Source: Lotus japonicus (Eukaryota; Streptophyta; Magnoliopsida; Fabales; Fabaceae). Taken from it: DNA of 64,000 nt. Positions 20,481 through 37,284 of the stretch are shown here, piece by piece; positions within the stretch are counted from its first letter, which is position 1; each line of letters opens with the position of its first letter. Position numbers and translations under genes: made by a program. The stretch spans positions 20,771,802-20,835,801 of the forward strand of contig NC_080041.1 in NCBI RefSeq assembly GCF_012489685.1. The letters are read 5' to 3'. The notes below the pieces were generated by a model that saw nothing but the letters and a program-made list of their open reading frames with translations, was not told where the DNA came from and made no database searches.

Positions 20481-20486
20481 AGTCAA
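20481..20486 (-). promoter_or_regulatory. W-box upstream of CRK2
   Basis: TTGACT on the minus strand, about 120 bp upstream of the ATG, in the same conserved block as in the other CRK promoters. Confidence 0.5.
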
Positions 20487-21171
20487 CTTCTTACCTTTTC
20501 CTTCATGTAATTTTGATTACCATTTTTAGGGTCCCCCATGGGTTGTAACTCTATCACAACTCACAAATAGGTCAGTAATGTTACTTATAAAAACTGCATA
20601 GTTTCGTTTTTTTTGTTGTGCAACAACGTATTTCACGGCTTACCGTTATAAGACTAATTCCCTCATTGCTATAAGATCAAGTGGATAAGTCTGCCCCAAC
20701 AAATTTTTCATCATACACATTGCTCAGGGATTAAATTCTCGACCGAATGTTTAAGAAACCCCAGTTATTTACTAACTGTGTTGTGCTGGACTTTATTCGT
20801 AATTTCTAATCCACTTATCTTGTTGATTGTTGATTTATTTATGATGTAGCTATTTGATTTCACAGATCAAGTTATTACACTCACGAAAATATTATGTAGA
20901 TATTTTTTTTTTTGGTACATAAAATATTATGTAGATATGATGGTGGAGAAAAGGATAGGAAAAAAAATGATAGATATATGTACATGTATATATATATTAT
21001 ATGATTTGATAGCGAAGGAACTAGAGAATGAGAGAGAGAAAGTGTATATATATTGGTGCAGTTAAAGCCGCCACCATAACCCTTCTCTCTCTCCAGACTG
21101 ATTGGTCCATGCTTACTTGCTTAGAATCATCCAAACCAATGTACTCATTCAGCCAGCTTTCTTGACTAGCA

Positions 21172-21413
21172 TCTAACCAATATTTCTCTTTTTCTTTCAT
21201 AACACCTTTCCTAGAATGTCACTTTCCTGTTTAGACAAGTAGCATGTATTAGAGGGGTTTGCTTCCTCTTATTCAAGGAATTCAAGTAATGTTCTAACCA
21301 ATTTTTCTCTTTTTCTTTCATAACACCTTTCCTAGAATGTCACTTTCCTGTTTAGACAAGTAGCATGTATTAGAAGGGTTTGCTTCGTCTTATTCAAGGA
21401 ATTCAAGTAATGT
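21172..21413. repeat. Tandem duplication, 2 x about 121 bp
   Basis: Two adjacent copies (21172-21292 and 21293-21413) starting TCTAACCAAT and ending CAAGTAATGTT, differing by a few bases. The paralogous regions at 10490-11560 and 35760-35880 have a single copy, so the duplication is private to this unit. Confidence 0.8.
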
Positions 21414-21780
21414 TCGGTTGACACTCAAAACACACCTACACCAAATAAGATGTAGAATAGAAGAGAGAAAATTAAATAATCACTAAACCAAAAACAAAAG
21501 GGCTTTTAAAGTGCTATTTTTGGCATTTTAAATCACTTTTGAAGCGCCTTAATTAACTCTCGGCACTTTTGATCCTTACCAGAAGCGCTGTAACGTGAGT
21601 TGCTGCCAAAATATTCGTAGCAAATCTAAGCAATTGGTTGCATGGCTTACAAAGATTTTGGCATGGAAAATTTAAATATACTCCTAGCTATTTAGCACTA
21701 AACTGCAACAAAATATTACAATTTTTTAAATTTTCCTAGCTGTCTAACTAAGAAAATTTGGAGCTAATTGTCCCGAAAAA

Positions 21781-22470
21781 TAGAGCTGGGTAAGCAGGGT
21801 AAAGTTCGCGGGCCAACCCGCGTAACTCGCGATCTGCATGGTCAATAGCCCGATGTATGGTGGTTTGTTTAAATGCGGGCCTATCTGGGCTGGCTCGTTT
21901 AGCCCGCGGTTTAAATGGGTTGAACCCTCGGTTTTGCAGGCTGGTCCGCGGGCCATATAATAACATAAAAAAATTATCTTCATAGTCCATGAACTACTTT
22001 ACTTGATCTTGATAGAGTGGCCCAAAAAAAATCCAATTCATGAGACCCAAGTGAAGTGAGACACTCATCACTTACCAGACTAGTTACCTTACGTACCTTA
22101 CTTCTCTTCTCTTACTCTCTTTCTTTTCTGGTTTCCGTCTTTCTCTCAAGTCTCCCACCGCCACCATGAAATCTTCTTGCTTTGGATTTGTGGAACATTT
22201 TAGAGTTTGATTATGTAATGTGGAATTTGGTGAATTGTTTTGGCAATCAGTTTTTTTCTCTAATTTTTTAAGTTTATTTGCTTGTTTTATTTTAAAATCT
22301 AACAGTGGCCCATGGGCCAATTCGTTTATCCGCTGTTTAAGCGGGTTGAACGCAAGCTAACTTAAATACAGACTCATTTATTTGCGGGCCTACATGGGCA
22401 AGCCTGCTAACGTGCGGGCTTATGTGGGGCGGGCTTATGCGGAGCGGGCTAGACCGCATACCCAGCTCTA
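21781..22470. mobile_element. Non-autonomous hAT-like element, 690 bp
   Basis: Terminal inverted repeats TAGAGCTGGGTAAGC (left) and TAGAGCTGGGTATGC (inward from the right). They are flanked by an 8-bp direct repeat with one mismatch (CCGAAAAA at 21773-21780, CCGAAAAT at 22471-22478), the hAT target length. Subterminal sequences are rich in GCGGGCC motifs in both orientations. The paralogous site at 36230-36260 is empty. No transposase. Confidence 0.8.
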
Positions 22471-22612
22471 CCGAAAATAGGGTTAACCATTGGAGCAAAT
22501 TTGCTACTAATATGACAAGAAAGAGGTTCCAATAATTTGTTTAACATAATTAATCTTGAACTATTTTGTTATCTGATGGAGAAAAAAATGCACCTCGGAA
22601 GTCAAACATTTC

Positions 22613-23645
22613 CATAGGCGGATCTAGCACCCGGCTTGCCTGGGCACTTGCCCAGGCTCCGTGGCAAATTTTTATTTTTTTATTTGGACCGCAAGGATAA
22701 AAACTGAGTTTTTTACCCACCCAACCTGGGCAAAAAAACTTATGTTCTCTTTCAGTCTCTTGTTTCTGGTCAAGATGGGAAGAAGAGATGAGAAGATGAG
22801 AAAGGGGACTTGTGAATTGGATCTGTATGGGTGTCTCTTTCTCTCCCGTTTTCATTTTTCTGATTTCCCAATAATCACCTTTTCCACCTAAAATGAAAAC
22901 AGAGGCTTCAATTCCGCAAGAATCCATGTGTGTTTCATTTTTCTTATCTTTGTGCGTGTGTTTGCTAATTGGGGGTTATCTGGCATTCCCCCCTTTGACC
23001 CATGTGTCTTTCTTTTCTTTTTATCAATTATCACTTTTTTTTAAACATCTTCAATAATTAATTCAATGGACTTAAATTAAAAAAAATATCTTAATAGCAT
23101 ATGTTCATACATTATATTCAACCAATTCAAATGTTATTCATTAATTAATCATTAATTTAGTTCCACTAAATTTAGAAACTACTAATATCATCATTTGGTT
23201 TGATATATTTAATATTGATAAAATGTGATATTAGTTTGAACTTTTCTCAAGTATATAATTTTTTAATGTGATAAGACTCTCTCTAGCATCCCTTTGTTAT
23301 ACACCATCTTTGAATTTTTAAAGTAAAGTTTAAGTTTAAAACAAATTATATATAAAACTGACTAGGTGTGCCTCTTTCGTACCAATTACGTTACAAGTCG
23401 TGTATCGCATACCCATACTCGTACCACGTATTGGAGCATATGGCGAACCAGCTGGTAACTATGGACTATACCTATATGTTTAAGTTAGGTGTTTAATTGA
23501 GAATGAAACGTATTTGTCATTCCAACCGTCTATTCACGCCGCAACAGCCGCAATGCCCGTAACCACAATTTAAAACCTTGAATCAGATGTCAGGTTGGGC
23601 GGTTAGACTTGCCTAGTCTACATAAAAATTCTGGCTCCGCCACTG
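22613..23645. mobile_element. Probable hAT-like element, 1.03 kb
   Basis: The ends read CATAGGCGGATCTAG and, inward from the right, CAGTGGCGGAGCCAG (11 of 15 identical). The right flank is AACATGAC (23646-23653); the left flank AACATTTC (22605-22612) is a degraded copy. The paralogous site 36375-36382 has a single AACATGAC and no insert, so 22613-23645 is an insertion. The class rests on 8-bp target length and termini and is tentative. No transposase is recognisable. Confidence 0.65.
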
Positions 23646-24546
23646 AACATGACACATAATTTATCTCGGTACATAAACAAGAAGGAGGTTCTATAATTTG
23701 TCCAACAACAATGAGGTGCATCGCGCGGTTTCAAACAGATGAAGTATTGTAGGCAGAAAATCATATAGAGTAAAACCATTAATGAAGGTTAAAGGATGAA
23801 AAAGATATCATGTGTAATGCAAACTTCCTTCCACATTACTGAGAAGTTGTACAACACGTTGATAACACTTTTTCCTCAATATGTCATATTTGCATAAGTT
23901 TTACTATCACCGACTTACAAGAGTTGCACAAATGTTTGCAGCACTAAATGTTCAATTTTTATGATCAATATATATATGCGGTTCAAGTATAAAAATATAA
24001 CTGGCTTAGATAATCACTAGTCAGAGGAACAAGTTTTTACAGACCTTGTGAAAGAGGCCGCCCTCTAATTTAATTTCTGCCGTATGGCAGCTTGAATCTC
24101 TATGGAAGAGTTGTACAGGATGTAAGCAATTTTTTTGGCATCCACACATTAGATAGTTACTACCATGTTATATGACATCAAAGCATCAAATAGATAAACC
24201 CGGGGTTAAATGCAACAATACTCCAGCTTCCCTGCTTAATAAGAATTCATCACTTTCTAAATGACAGAGAGACCACCAAAGTTATAGAGCATCTAAATTG
24301 ATCCACCATGTTGAGCAAACTAAATTCTTATGAGAATGCAGTGGCATGATAAATTCAAAAGCTTGCCAACTACTGGAGCGTTGCTTTGTTGGTTGATTTT
24401 CAATAATAGTTCATGCCTTCAGAATCAGGACAAGACTAATTACTCGAACGATCAGCTTGAACCTTTTCTTGCAGCAGGTTTAGCCTCAGAATTCAAGCTG
24501 TCACTGATTGTCTTACTGTTAAAGGTCATTCTTGGAAAGAGACACA
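23646..24546. repeat. Duplicated intergenic block, copy A
   Basis: Nearly identical to 36375-37279 over about 900 bp, with scattered substitutions. Part of the tandem unit that also contains CRK3 and CRK4. On the minus strand 24065-24142 carries an open stretch ending in TAG (IAYILYNSSIEIQAAIRQ within it) that is unchanged in the other copy; it may be a leftover exon of a gene trapped in the duplication. I do not recognise it. Confidence 0.75.
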
Positions 24547-24551
24547 AGTAC

Positions 24552-24859
24552 TGTTAGATTAATGGTTTGGCCTTGGTGAAAGCTTATCTTTTTGTTATCT
24601 CAACTGCCCCTGTCAGTTTAGTTGAGAAATTTGAAATATAATATATTTTATGTAAAAGTGTGTGGGTCTATCTTTTATGGAGATTATGTACTGTTGTGTC
24701 AAGATCTTGTACTGTTTTGAGTTGCTGCCATTGTACAAGACTTTTAAGCATTTTGAATGTATGAAAAAATATAACCCTTCTCTGGTATCTGATTTTTCTA
24801 GTCTGCATCTCCCTCTTGAAATTCTCTCTTTATGCTCTTGCTGGTTCCATATTACAACA
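24552..24859 (+). repeat. Copia left LTR
   Basis: 308 bp, TG...CA, paired with 28890-29202. It lacks about five bases (near 24576) present in the right copy. Confidence 0.95.
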
Positions 24860-24943
24860 GTGGTATCTAGAGCTTTTTGTGATCTTAGAAGGGACACCAA
24901 ACACTGAAACTCTGAAAGAAAACAAGCAAGGAAACTCACGAAA

Positions 24944-27900
24944 ATGGCCTCCTCAAATCTACCTCTTCCACCTCCTCCTGTATTTACAGGGGAGAACTAT
25001 GAGCTTTGGGCTGCAAAAATGCGGGTTATTTTACAGCTTATGGCCTTTTGGAGATAGTAAATGATGGTGCTCAGCCTCCACCACTTCCAAATAACCCTAC
25101 TATTGCCCAAATCAGACATCATAGTGAAGAACAAGCCAAGGAAGGGAGGGCTTTGGTCCTAATACAGTCTGCTATTAGTGATGAAGTTCTCACAAGAATA
25201 ATGGACTGTGGCAGAGCAAAACAAGCATGTGACAGATTGAAGGAGGAATTTCATGGGAACCAAAGGACAAGGAGGATGCAGGTTCTGAATCTTAGGAGGG
25301 AGTTTGAAGCTCTCAGAATGAAGGAGAGTGACACAATCAAAGATTTTTCAGGGAAGATGATGAAGATTGTCAACCAAATTCGTCTCATGGGTGATGAACT
25401 CTCTGATCAAAGAGTGGTGGAGAAAATGTTAATAAGTCTTCCTGAGAGATTTGAGTCAAAGATTGCTTCTTTGGAAGATTCTAGGGACATTTCTCAAATG
25501 TCTTTGTCAGAGTTAGTGAACTCCCTCCAAGCCACAGAACAAAGAAGACTATTGAGAATGGAAGATCAACAAGAAGGTGCCTATTTGGCTCACCACAAGT
25601 CAAGGGCAAATGTTGGAAGCAAGAAACACAACAATCAGAAGATGGGTAAGAGCAAAAATGAAAGGGAAGGCAGCAACAGCAGCAGTAAGGACTCAGTTGA
25701 GAAGGGTGGAAAATTTCCACCATGTCCTAATTGCAAAAAGACAAATCATTTGGAGAAATTCTGCTGGTATAGACCCAACATCCAGTGCAGATTTTGCAAG
25801 GAACTTGGGCATGTTGAAAAAGTGTGTAAAGCCAAGAGGAAACAAGTGCACCAACAAGCTAATGCAGCTGAAGATTGTACTCCGCCACATGAGGAACAAG
25901 TATTCACTGCCTTGGCCTCCAGTATTAGTGTAAACAGCAGCCAAGAAGATTGGCTCATTGATAGCGGTTGCACTACTCATATGACACCAAATGTTAGTTT
26001 GTTTGTGGACTTGAAGAAAGTTTGCTCAACAGTGAAGGTGGGAAATGGGGAGTTCGTTGATGCTGTAGGACGAGGTTCTGTCATGATCAAAACACCCTCA
26101 GGTATCAAAGTAATAAATGACGTTCTCTATGTTCCAAAGATTGATCAGAATTTGCTAAGCATAGGACAAATGCTGGAAAACAATTATTCTCTTACTTTCA
26201 AAAATGAAACCTGCATCATACATGATCCTAGAGGTTCTTTATTGATTACTGTGGCAATGAAAAATAGAAGCTTCCATTGGAAACCAAAACTTGATCATGC
26301 TTTATCAAGTTTAGTTACTGATTCAGATTTATGGCACAAAAGATATGGACATTTTAATTTTTTCAGCCTAAAGTCTATGCATGATAAGGACTTAGTGAAG
26401 AATATGCCTGCTGTTCAAGATGCTGGTTGTGTGTGCAAAATTTGTCAACTTGGGAAATTGACCAGGAAACCTTTTAACAAAAGTTCAGCAATGAGAGCTA
26501 CTAACAAACTCCAGCTTGTGTACTCCGACATTTGTGGTCCTATGCAAAATCCTTCCCTTGGTGGTTGCAGATATTTTATGCTATTCATTGATGATTCAAC
26601 AAGAATGTGTTGGATTTATTTTCTTAAAACCAAGTCAGAGGCTGTTGAAAATTTTCAGAAATTTAAAGCAATGGTTGAGAATCAAAGTGGTGAGAAGATA
26701 AAGGCCTTGAGGAGTGATAATGGGGGTGAATATGTGAACTCTCAGTTTGACAAAATATGCAAAGATGCTGGCATAAATCATCAACTAACTGTACCTTATT
26801 CTCTTCAACAAAATGGTGTTTGTGAGAGGAAAAATAGAATAGTAGTTGAGATGGCCAGGTGTTTGTTATTGGAGAAAAATTTGCCAAAGACTTATTGGGC
26901 AGAAGCTACAAGTACAGCAGTTTATTTGCTAAATAGACTACCTACAAGAGCTGTCAAAGACAAAACACCAATTGAAGCTTGGTCTGGTGTCAAACCTTCA
27001 GTTGAACACCTTAGAGTGTTTGGAAGTGTGTGTTATTTCCTTAAGCCAGCAGTGACAAGACAGAAACTTGATGATAAAGCTGAAGTAGGAATTTTCGTCG
27101 GTTAAAGCAGCCAAGCACAGGGGTATAGAATCTTGAATGTAAAGACAAAAAAGATTATTGTATCAAGAGATGTTACTTTTGATGAAAGCTCCTACTGGAA
27201 TTGGGAGAAACAAAATGTTGAGCAAATGGCAAGCCTCACAACAAACCAAGAAGAAATTGCAGGTGATAACTCTGATTCAGATGAAGAGCAACCTGTGAGA
27301 GGAGAAAGGTCTTTGGCAGATATATATGATAGGTGCAATGTGTCTTTAGTTGATCCTATCACATATGAAGAAGCTGCTGCTTCACCTCAATAGAGAGCAG
27401 CCATGGAAGAGTAGCTTGGAATGATCCATAAGCATGGAACTTGGGTTCTTGTGGACAGACCAGTTGACAAAAACATTGTAGGAGCTAAATGGATCTACAG
27501 AACTAAATTGAATGCAGATGGTACACTCAAGAAGCTAAAGGCACGGTTGGTGGCAAAAAGATTTTCTCAACAGTTTGGAGTTGATTATTGTGACACCTTT
27601 GCTCCTGTGGCACGATATGACACCATAAGGATCTTGATTTCTCTTGCTGCAATCTTTAATTGGAAAGTAATGCAGTTAGATGTTAAATCCGCATTCCTTA
27701 ATGGAGATATCAAGGAAGAAATATATCTTGAACAACCACCAGGATATGTTGAGAAAGGGATGGAAAACAAAGTGTGTTTGCTGAAAAAGGCTTTATATGG
27801 CCTCAAGCAGGCTCCTCGGGCCTGGTATGAGAAAATAAACATTTACCTCCTAAGTTCCGACATCAACAAAAGTCTTAATGAAGCAACATTGTACACTAAG

Positions 27901-28895
27901 AAGGCCAACAATGACCTGCTCATTATTTCTCTGTATGTGGATGATGTTCTGTTAATTGGCAGCAGTGTAGAACTCATGGAAAGCTTTAAAGTAGAGATGA
28001 AGAATCAATTTGACATGTCTGACCTAGGTTAATGACTCATTTTCTTGGCATTGAAGTCATGCAAAGCAGCCAAGGAATCTTCATATGTCAAGAGAGTTAT
28101 ATTAAAAAGGTTCTTGAGAAGTTTGGCATGGAGACTTGTAAGTGTGCGGACACCCCTTTGGCTGCTGATATGAAAATAATGAAGGAAGATGGTGTTGAGA
28201 AGATCAATCTGACTACTTACAGAAGTTTAGTAGGTTGTTTTCTATATCTAACAGCCACTAGACCTGATATATTGTTTGCTACCTCTGTTCTCTCAAGATA
28301 TATGTCCTCTCCTAGTGTCATACATTTCACATTTGCCAAAAGGGTTCTGAGGTATCTAAAAGGTACTATGAGTCTTGGAATGTTGTATACAAGTTCTATT
28401 GACAGCAAATTGTATGGGTACTGTGATAGTGATTGGGGAGGGTGTTTGGATGATATGAAGAGCACCTCCAGTTATATCGTTCAACTTGGCAAGTGTGTGG
28501 TTAGCTGGAGTTGCAAGAAACAAGAAATTGTTGCTCAATCATCAGCAGAAGCAGAATATGTTTCTTGTTCAGCTGCTGTAAATCAAGTTGTATGGATGAG
28601 AAAAATATTAGGTGACTTGGTGCAGATTCAGGAGGAGCCTACAATCATTTGGTGTGATAATCAATCTGCTGTCTCCATGGCTAAAAAACCAATTTTCCAT
28701 GGTCGGACAAAGCACATAAAGATCAAATATCATTACATTAGGGAAGCTGAAAATGAAGGAGAAGTTTCTATTCAACACTGCAGATCTGAAGACCAATTGG
28801 CTGATATTCTAACAAAACCATTGCCAAAGAGGAAGTTTCTGTATCTAAGGAACATGATGGGTCTATGCAGCAAGCCAAACCAGGAGGAGTGTTAG
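24944..28895 (+). pseudogene. Copia gag-pol polyprotein, inactivated
   Basis: The start is ATG at 24944. The frame shifts near 25040 in early gag, then stays open at 25006-27105: gag, two zinc knuckles (CPNCKKTNHLEKFC and CRFCKELGHVEKVC), protease (WLIDSGCTTHMT), and integrase with an H-H-C-C zinc finger and DDE core (DNGGEYVNSQF). A stop at 27102-27104 and two more TAG stops (27391-27393 and 27412-27414) follow. RT at 27421-28032 has YVDD intact and then a one-base frameshift near 28028. RNase H at 28032-28895 retains YCDSDW, AEAEY and DNQSA. At least three nonsense and two frameshift lesions make it incapable of autonomous movement. Confidence 0.93.
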
Positions 28896-29202
28896 ATTAA
28901 TGGTTTGGCCTTGCTTTGGTCAAAGCTTATCTTTTTGTTATCTCAACTGCCCCTGTTAGTTTAGTTGAGAAATTTGAAATATAATATATTTTATGTAAAA
29001 GTGTGTGGGTCTATTTTTTATGTAGATTATGTACTGTTGTGTCAAGATCTTGTACTGTTTTGAGTTGCTGCCATTGTACAAGACTTTTAAGCATTTTGAA
29101 TGTATGAAAAAATATAACCCTTCTCTGATATCTGATTTTTCTAGTCTGCACCTCTCTCTTGAAATCTTCTCTTTATGCTCTTGCTGGTTCCATATTACAA
29201 CA
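28890..29202 (+). repeat. Copia right LTR
   Basis: 313 bp, TG...CA, preceded by the purine tract CAGGAGGAG and followed by the AGTAC target duplication. Confidence 0.95.
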
Positions 29203-29703
29203 AGTACATGTTGATATGAATATGAACTTATGAAGTAGGAACTGGTATCTATATAAATGAAGGGAGAAAATCCCTTGATTACACTCAAATGACAAGGTAC
29301 CTGTCGTCCTGTCCCTCTCAGCCCCTCCTTTTATTTATAGGCAACTTTATTTCTTATTTCTCACTTATAAACAAGCTCATTTTAGAGTAGGTATTTCTCC
29401 TTAGAACAATGGTGTTAGTTTAGTTAAAACGGCCTGAGAAAGTTGGACTCCCCTCAGGTAAACAAATTGCTAACAGATGCAACACAAAATCAGATTTCTA
29501 ACATCCATACAGAAATACATAACAAACGTGTCCAACCTTATACTTCAAAACCAACTGAATGTTATATTACAGTTTCTGATTCACTTTAAACGAATAAGAT
29601 CCAACCAAGTCTTTACACGAGCAAATCCGAAGGACATTCTATTTTGGTTGAAACATAGATGATATAAGTAAATACTATCATCACCCCAATGACCAGAATC
29701 AAA

Positions 29704-33361
<3,658 letters not shown>

Positions 33362-33480
33362 TGTGAATGTGATTGTCCTCTCAACAATCAGAATAAGAAA
33401 TGAAGGAATGAATTGAATGAAGAGATTCTATTGCTAAATGGGGGGTGTTGTCCACTTGAATGATGACCAAGACTAGTTGA

Positions 33481-33486
33481 AGTCAA
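33481..33486 (-). promoter_or_regulatory. W-box upstream of CRK3
   Basis: TTGACT on the minus strand about 120 bp upstream of the ATG; the surrounding 240 bp nearly match the CRK2 promoter. Confidence 0.5.
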
Positions 33487-33799
33487 CTTCTTACCTTTTC
33501 CTTCATGTAATTTTGATTACCATTTTTAGGGTCCCCCATGGGTTCTAACTCTATCACAACTCACAAGTAGGCCAGTAATGTTACTTATAAAAACTGCATA
33601 GTTTCTTTCTTTTGTTCTGCACCAAGCTATTACTAATTTCCTCAAGACTCTGAAATCACAATAAATTGGTATGTTTTCTTAACAAATTTTTCTTCATACA
33701 CACTGCTTAGGATTGTAGCCCTTAACAAAATGCTTAAAAAGCCCTATTTACTAAGTACCAACTGTGTTGCGCTAGACTTTATTAGTAAAAACTGCATAT

Positions 33800-35420
33800 A
33801 ATATGTGTAATATTATAATTTTTCAACTTTTTATAGTTTTTAATTGCTAAAAAATACCAAGCGTATATAATTTAATTTTTCATACAATGTAAAAAATAAA
33901 TTATGATATTCATATTATCATATCTTCACGCTTCAATAAAGTAATATGGGTAGGTTCAAAATTTGAGTTGAATCAATTTTTGTGGAGTTTATTGAGAATG
34001 TGACACCTAAGAAAGAAATGTTTGATTCTACAAATGCCACATGCTTTAATTTTTTTTATTTCATAAAGTTTTTTAGATTGAGTTAAAATTATTTCATATG
34101 TTTCAATTTTTTATTTGATTGTATGATTTATATTCAATAAACTAATATTTGATACCCCAGGGAAAAATATAAAAATAGTTTCAGTCTTAAGGTAAATCAC
34201 ATGTTTTTTTTTACTAGGCATTATATTTTAATATCCTGGTTAAAATTATTTTAATTTTATATGAAAACAATAAAAAATGACTAGGAATTATATTTTATTA
34301 TTCTGGTTAAAAATAACTTTCATTTATATAAACAGAAAACAAATGATAACACTTTTTCTCAATTTGTATTTAATAACTAATATTGATTATTTTTTCGAAA
34401 GATAATAATATTAATACTTATTGTTCTTATTATTTGAATTAAGTTCATATTTGAAGTTCATATTATTATTATTTTCAAATTTCCTATGCATTAATGCTAT
34501 ATAATATTCAAAATTATTATTTATTATTAGTCGATAAATTTTTATCTCTTTTTTACGAATTTGAGAAGTACAGTAAATTTTAAAGTGAGGTTTAATACTT
34601 TTTAATTAATAGTTAATAGGTTAAAAAACTAAACATATTGAAAATAAGAAAAAAGTAGATGATTAATAACTTGCTCTTATGTACCCAAAAAAATAACTTG
34701 CTCTTTTGCTAAAAAATATAACTATTTTTTGAACGTGCTAAAAAAACTTGTTCTTAAAAGGGAGTAAAAATTATTAAATATTTTAAAAATTAAATAATTA
34801 TCAAATAGATTTTGGTTGTATGTGCTATTTTTGCACAAATTTAGACCAACATTAATTTTTTTATTCTGTTTTTTCAAAATATATGTTTTTAATTTTTATT
34901 TTGATTTAATTTAATACTTAATATTTTTCAGAAAAATATATTTTTCTTTTATATATTTATTTTTAAAATAAATATAGATTTTTGTCTATATATTGATATT
35001 TTAAGTATATGAAGAAAAAAAAGTCAATACATAAAGTTCAATAAAATAATTATTTAAAAATATAATAAAAATATAATTTTTTTCTAATTAAAAATTAAAA
35101 TTTTTAAGCACTTTCCAATAGAGGTTTATTCTTGTATTTTTTTAGTGAATTGGTAAGTATTTAGCCTGAACATCTTTTTATTATTTTTATAATATTTAAA
35201 TTTAAAATTTTTGCTTTGAGATGAAAATTTAGTATATGCTCTCATTCAGTATATTACAACATCAAAGAGACCCAAACAAAGTAAACAGGGGGATATTTTT
35301 TTTTGGAGGGAAACTTAATGATTGAAAGGGGTCATGACATGGTATAACCTTCTAGAAAAAACCTTGAAACTTTCTTTTAGTATATAATAATAATAATAAT
35401 ATATAATAAAATAATATTAT
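33800..35420. other. AT-rich intergenic DNA
   Basis: Very AT-rich, with (TAA)n/(ATA)n runs near 35383-35430. No supported gene, RNA gene or transposon end. It has no counterpart between CRK1 and CRK2 and may be an insertion or fast-decaying repeat. Confidence 0.55.
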
Positions 35421-35429
35421 AATATAATA

Positions 35430-36374
35430 TAGATATAGATGTGGCTATTTGATTTCCCGGACCAAGTTATTTCTCTCACGAAAATATTACGTAGATATGA
35501 TGGTGGAGAAAAGGATAGGAAAAAGGACACAAAGTGGTTATATGTGTAATATGTACAAATATATTTTGTAAATGATTTGATAGCGAAGGGACTGGAGAAT
35601 GGGAGAATATTAGTGTATATATTGGTGCAGTTACAGCCGCCATCATAACCTTTTTTTCTCTTTCTCAAGACTGAGAACCACACCATTCTTACAATCTTAC
35701 TTGCTTAGAAGCATCCAAACCAATGTAACACCTTGACCATCTCGTTCAGCCAGCTTTCTTGACTAGCATCGTGTCTTTTTCTTTCATAACATCTTTCCTA
35801 GAATGACACTTCCCTGTTTAGTCAATTAGCACGTATTGGAAGGGTTTGCTTCTTCATATTTAAGGGATCCAATAATAATGTTTGATTGACACTCGAAACA
35901 CACCTGCACCAAATAATTACTACATAAAAAATGGCTTTTTAAATCATTTTTTTTTTGGTATTTTAAATCATTTCTAAAGCGCCATAATTCTCGGCGCTTT
36001 CATAGGTCCTTAAAGCTCTTTGAGAACTTACAAGAAGCGTTTTAACGTGAGTTGCTGCCAAAAATTTTGTAGCAAACTCTTAGCAATTGGTTGCATGGCT
36101 TGCAAAGGTAGTAAAATGATGGAAAATTTAAATATACTCGTAGCTATTTAGCAACTAAATTGCAACAAAATATTACAATTTTTTTATTTACCTAGCTCTC
36201 TAACTAGGAAAATGTGGAGCTAATTCTGAGCTAATTGTGAGGAAAATAGGGTTAACCATTGGGAGCAAATTTGCTACTAATATGACAAGAAAGAGGTTCC
36301 AAAAATCTGTTTAACATAAGCAATCTTGAACTGTATTGTTATCTGATGGAGAAAAAAATGCACCTCAGAAATTA
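35430..36374. repeat. Duplicated CRK upstream/downstream DNA, uninterrupted
   Basis: Matches 20840-21770 and 22471-22612 in order, and in part 10200-11640, but lacks the MULE-type, hAT-like and tandem-repeat insertions found there. It serves as the reference empty-site copy for those insertions. Confidence 0.75.
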
Positions 36375-37284
36375 AACATGACACATAATTTATATCTCGG
36401 TACATAAACAAGAAGGAGGTTCTATAATTTGTCCAACAACAATGAGGTGCATCGTGCAGTTTCAAACAGATGAAGTATTGTAGGCAGAAAATCATATAGA
36501 GCAGAACCATTAATGAAGGTTAAAGGATGAGAAAGATATCATGTGTAATGCAAACTTCCTTCCACATCACTGAGAAGTTGTACAACACCTTGATAACACT
36601 TTTTCATCAATATGTCATATTTTCATAAGTTTTACTATTACCGACTTACAAGAGTTGCACAAATGTTTGCAGCACTAAATGTTGAATTTTTATGATCAAT
36701 ATATATATATGCGGTTCAAGTAGAAAAATATAACTGGCTTAGATAATCACTAGTCAGAGGAACAAGTTTTTACAGACCTTGTGAAAGAGGCCGCCCTCTA
36801 ATTTAATTTCTGCCGTATGGCAGCTTGAATCTCTATGGAAGAGTTGTACAGGATGTAAGCAATTTTTTTGGCATCCACACATTAGATAGTTACTACCATG
36901 TTATATGACATCAAAGCATCAAATAGATAAACCCGGGGTTAAATGCAACAATACTCCAGCTTCCCTGCTTAATAAGAATTCATTACTTTCTAAATGACAG
37001 AGTGACCACCAAAGTTATAGAGCATCTAAATTGATGCACCATGTTGAGCAAACTAAAATCTTATGAGAATGCAGTGACATGATAAATTCAAAAGCTTGCC
37101 AACTACTGGAGCGTTGCTTTGTTGTTTGATTTTCAATAATAGTTCATGCCTTCAGAATCAGGACAAGACTAATTACTCGAACGATCAGCTTGAACCTTTT
37201 CTTGCAGCAGGTTTAGCCTCAGAATTCAAGCTGTCACTGATTGTCTTACTGTTAAAGGTCATTCTTGGAAAGAGACACAAGTAC
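36375..37284. repeat. Duplicated intergenic block, copy B
   Basis: Sister of 23646-24551. It runs without interruption through the positions where copy A carries the hAT-like element and the Copia element, then continues into DNA matching 29203 onward. The short minus-strand open stretch of copy A is kept at 36798-36875. Confidence 0.8.

Larger units (their letters stand above)
24552..29202 (+). mobile_element. Full-length Copia (Ty1) LTR retrotransposon, 4.65 kb
   Basis: LTRs at 24552-24859 and 28890-29202 both begin TGTTAGATTAATGG and end ATTACAACA, differing by roughly ten substitutions plus a small indel. An exact 5-bp target duplication AGTAC lies at 24547-24551 and 29203-29207. A primer binding site TGGTATCTAGAGC (24861-24873, initiator tRNA-Met type) follows the left LTR, and a purine tract CAGGAGGAG (28881-28889) precedes the right LTR. 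The domain order protease-integrase-RT-RNase H defines Copia. The paralogous position 37280-37284 holds a single uninterrupted AGTAC: the empty site. Confidence 0.97.
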
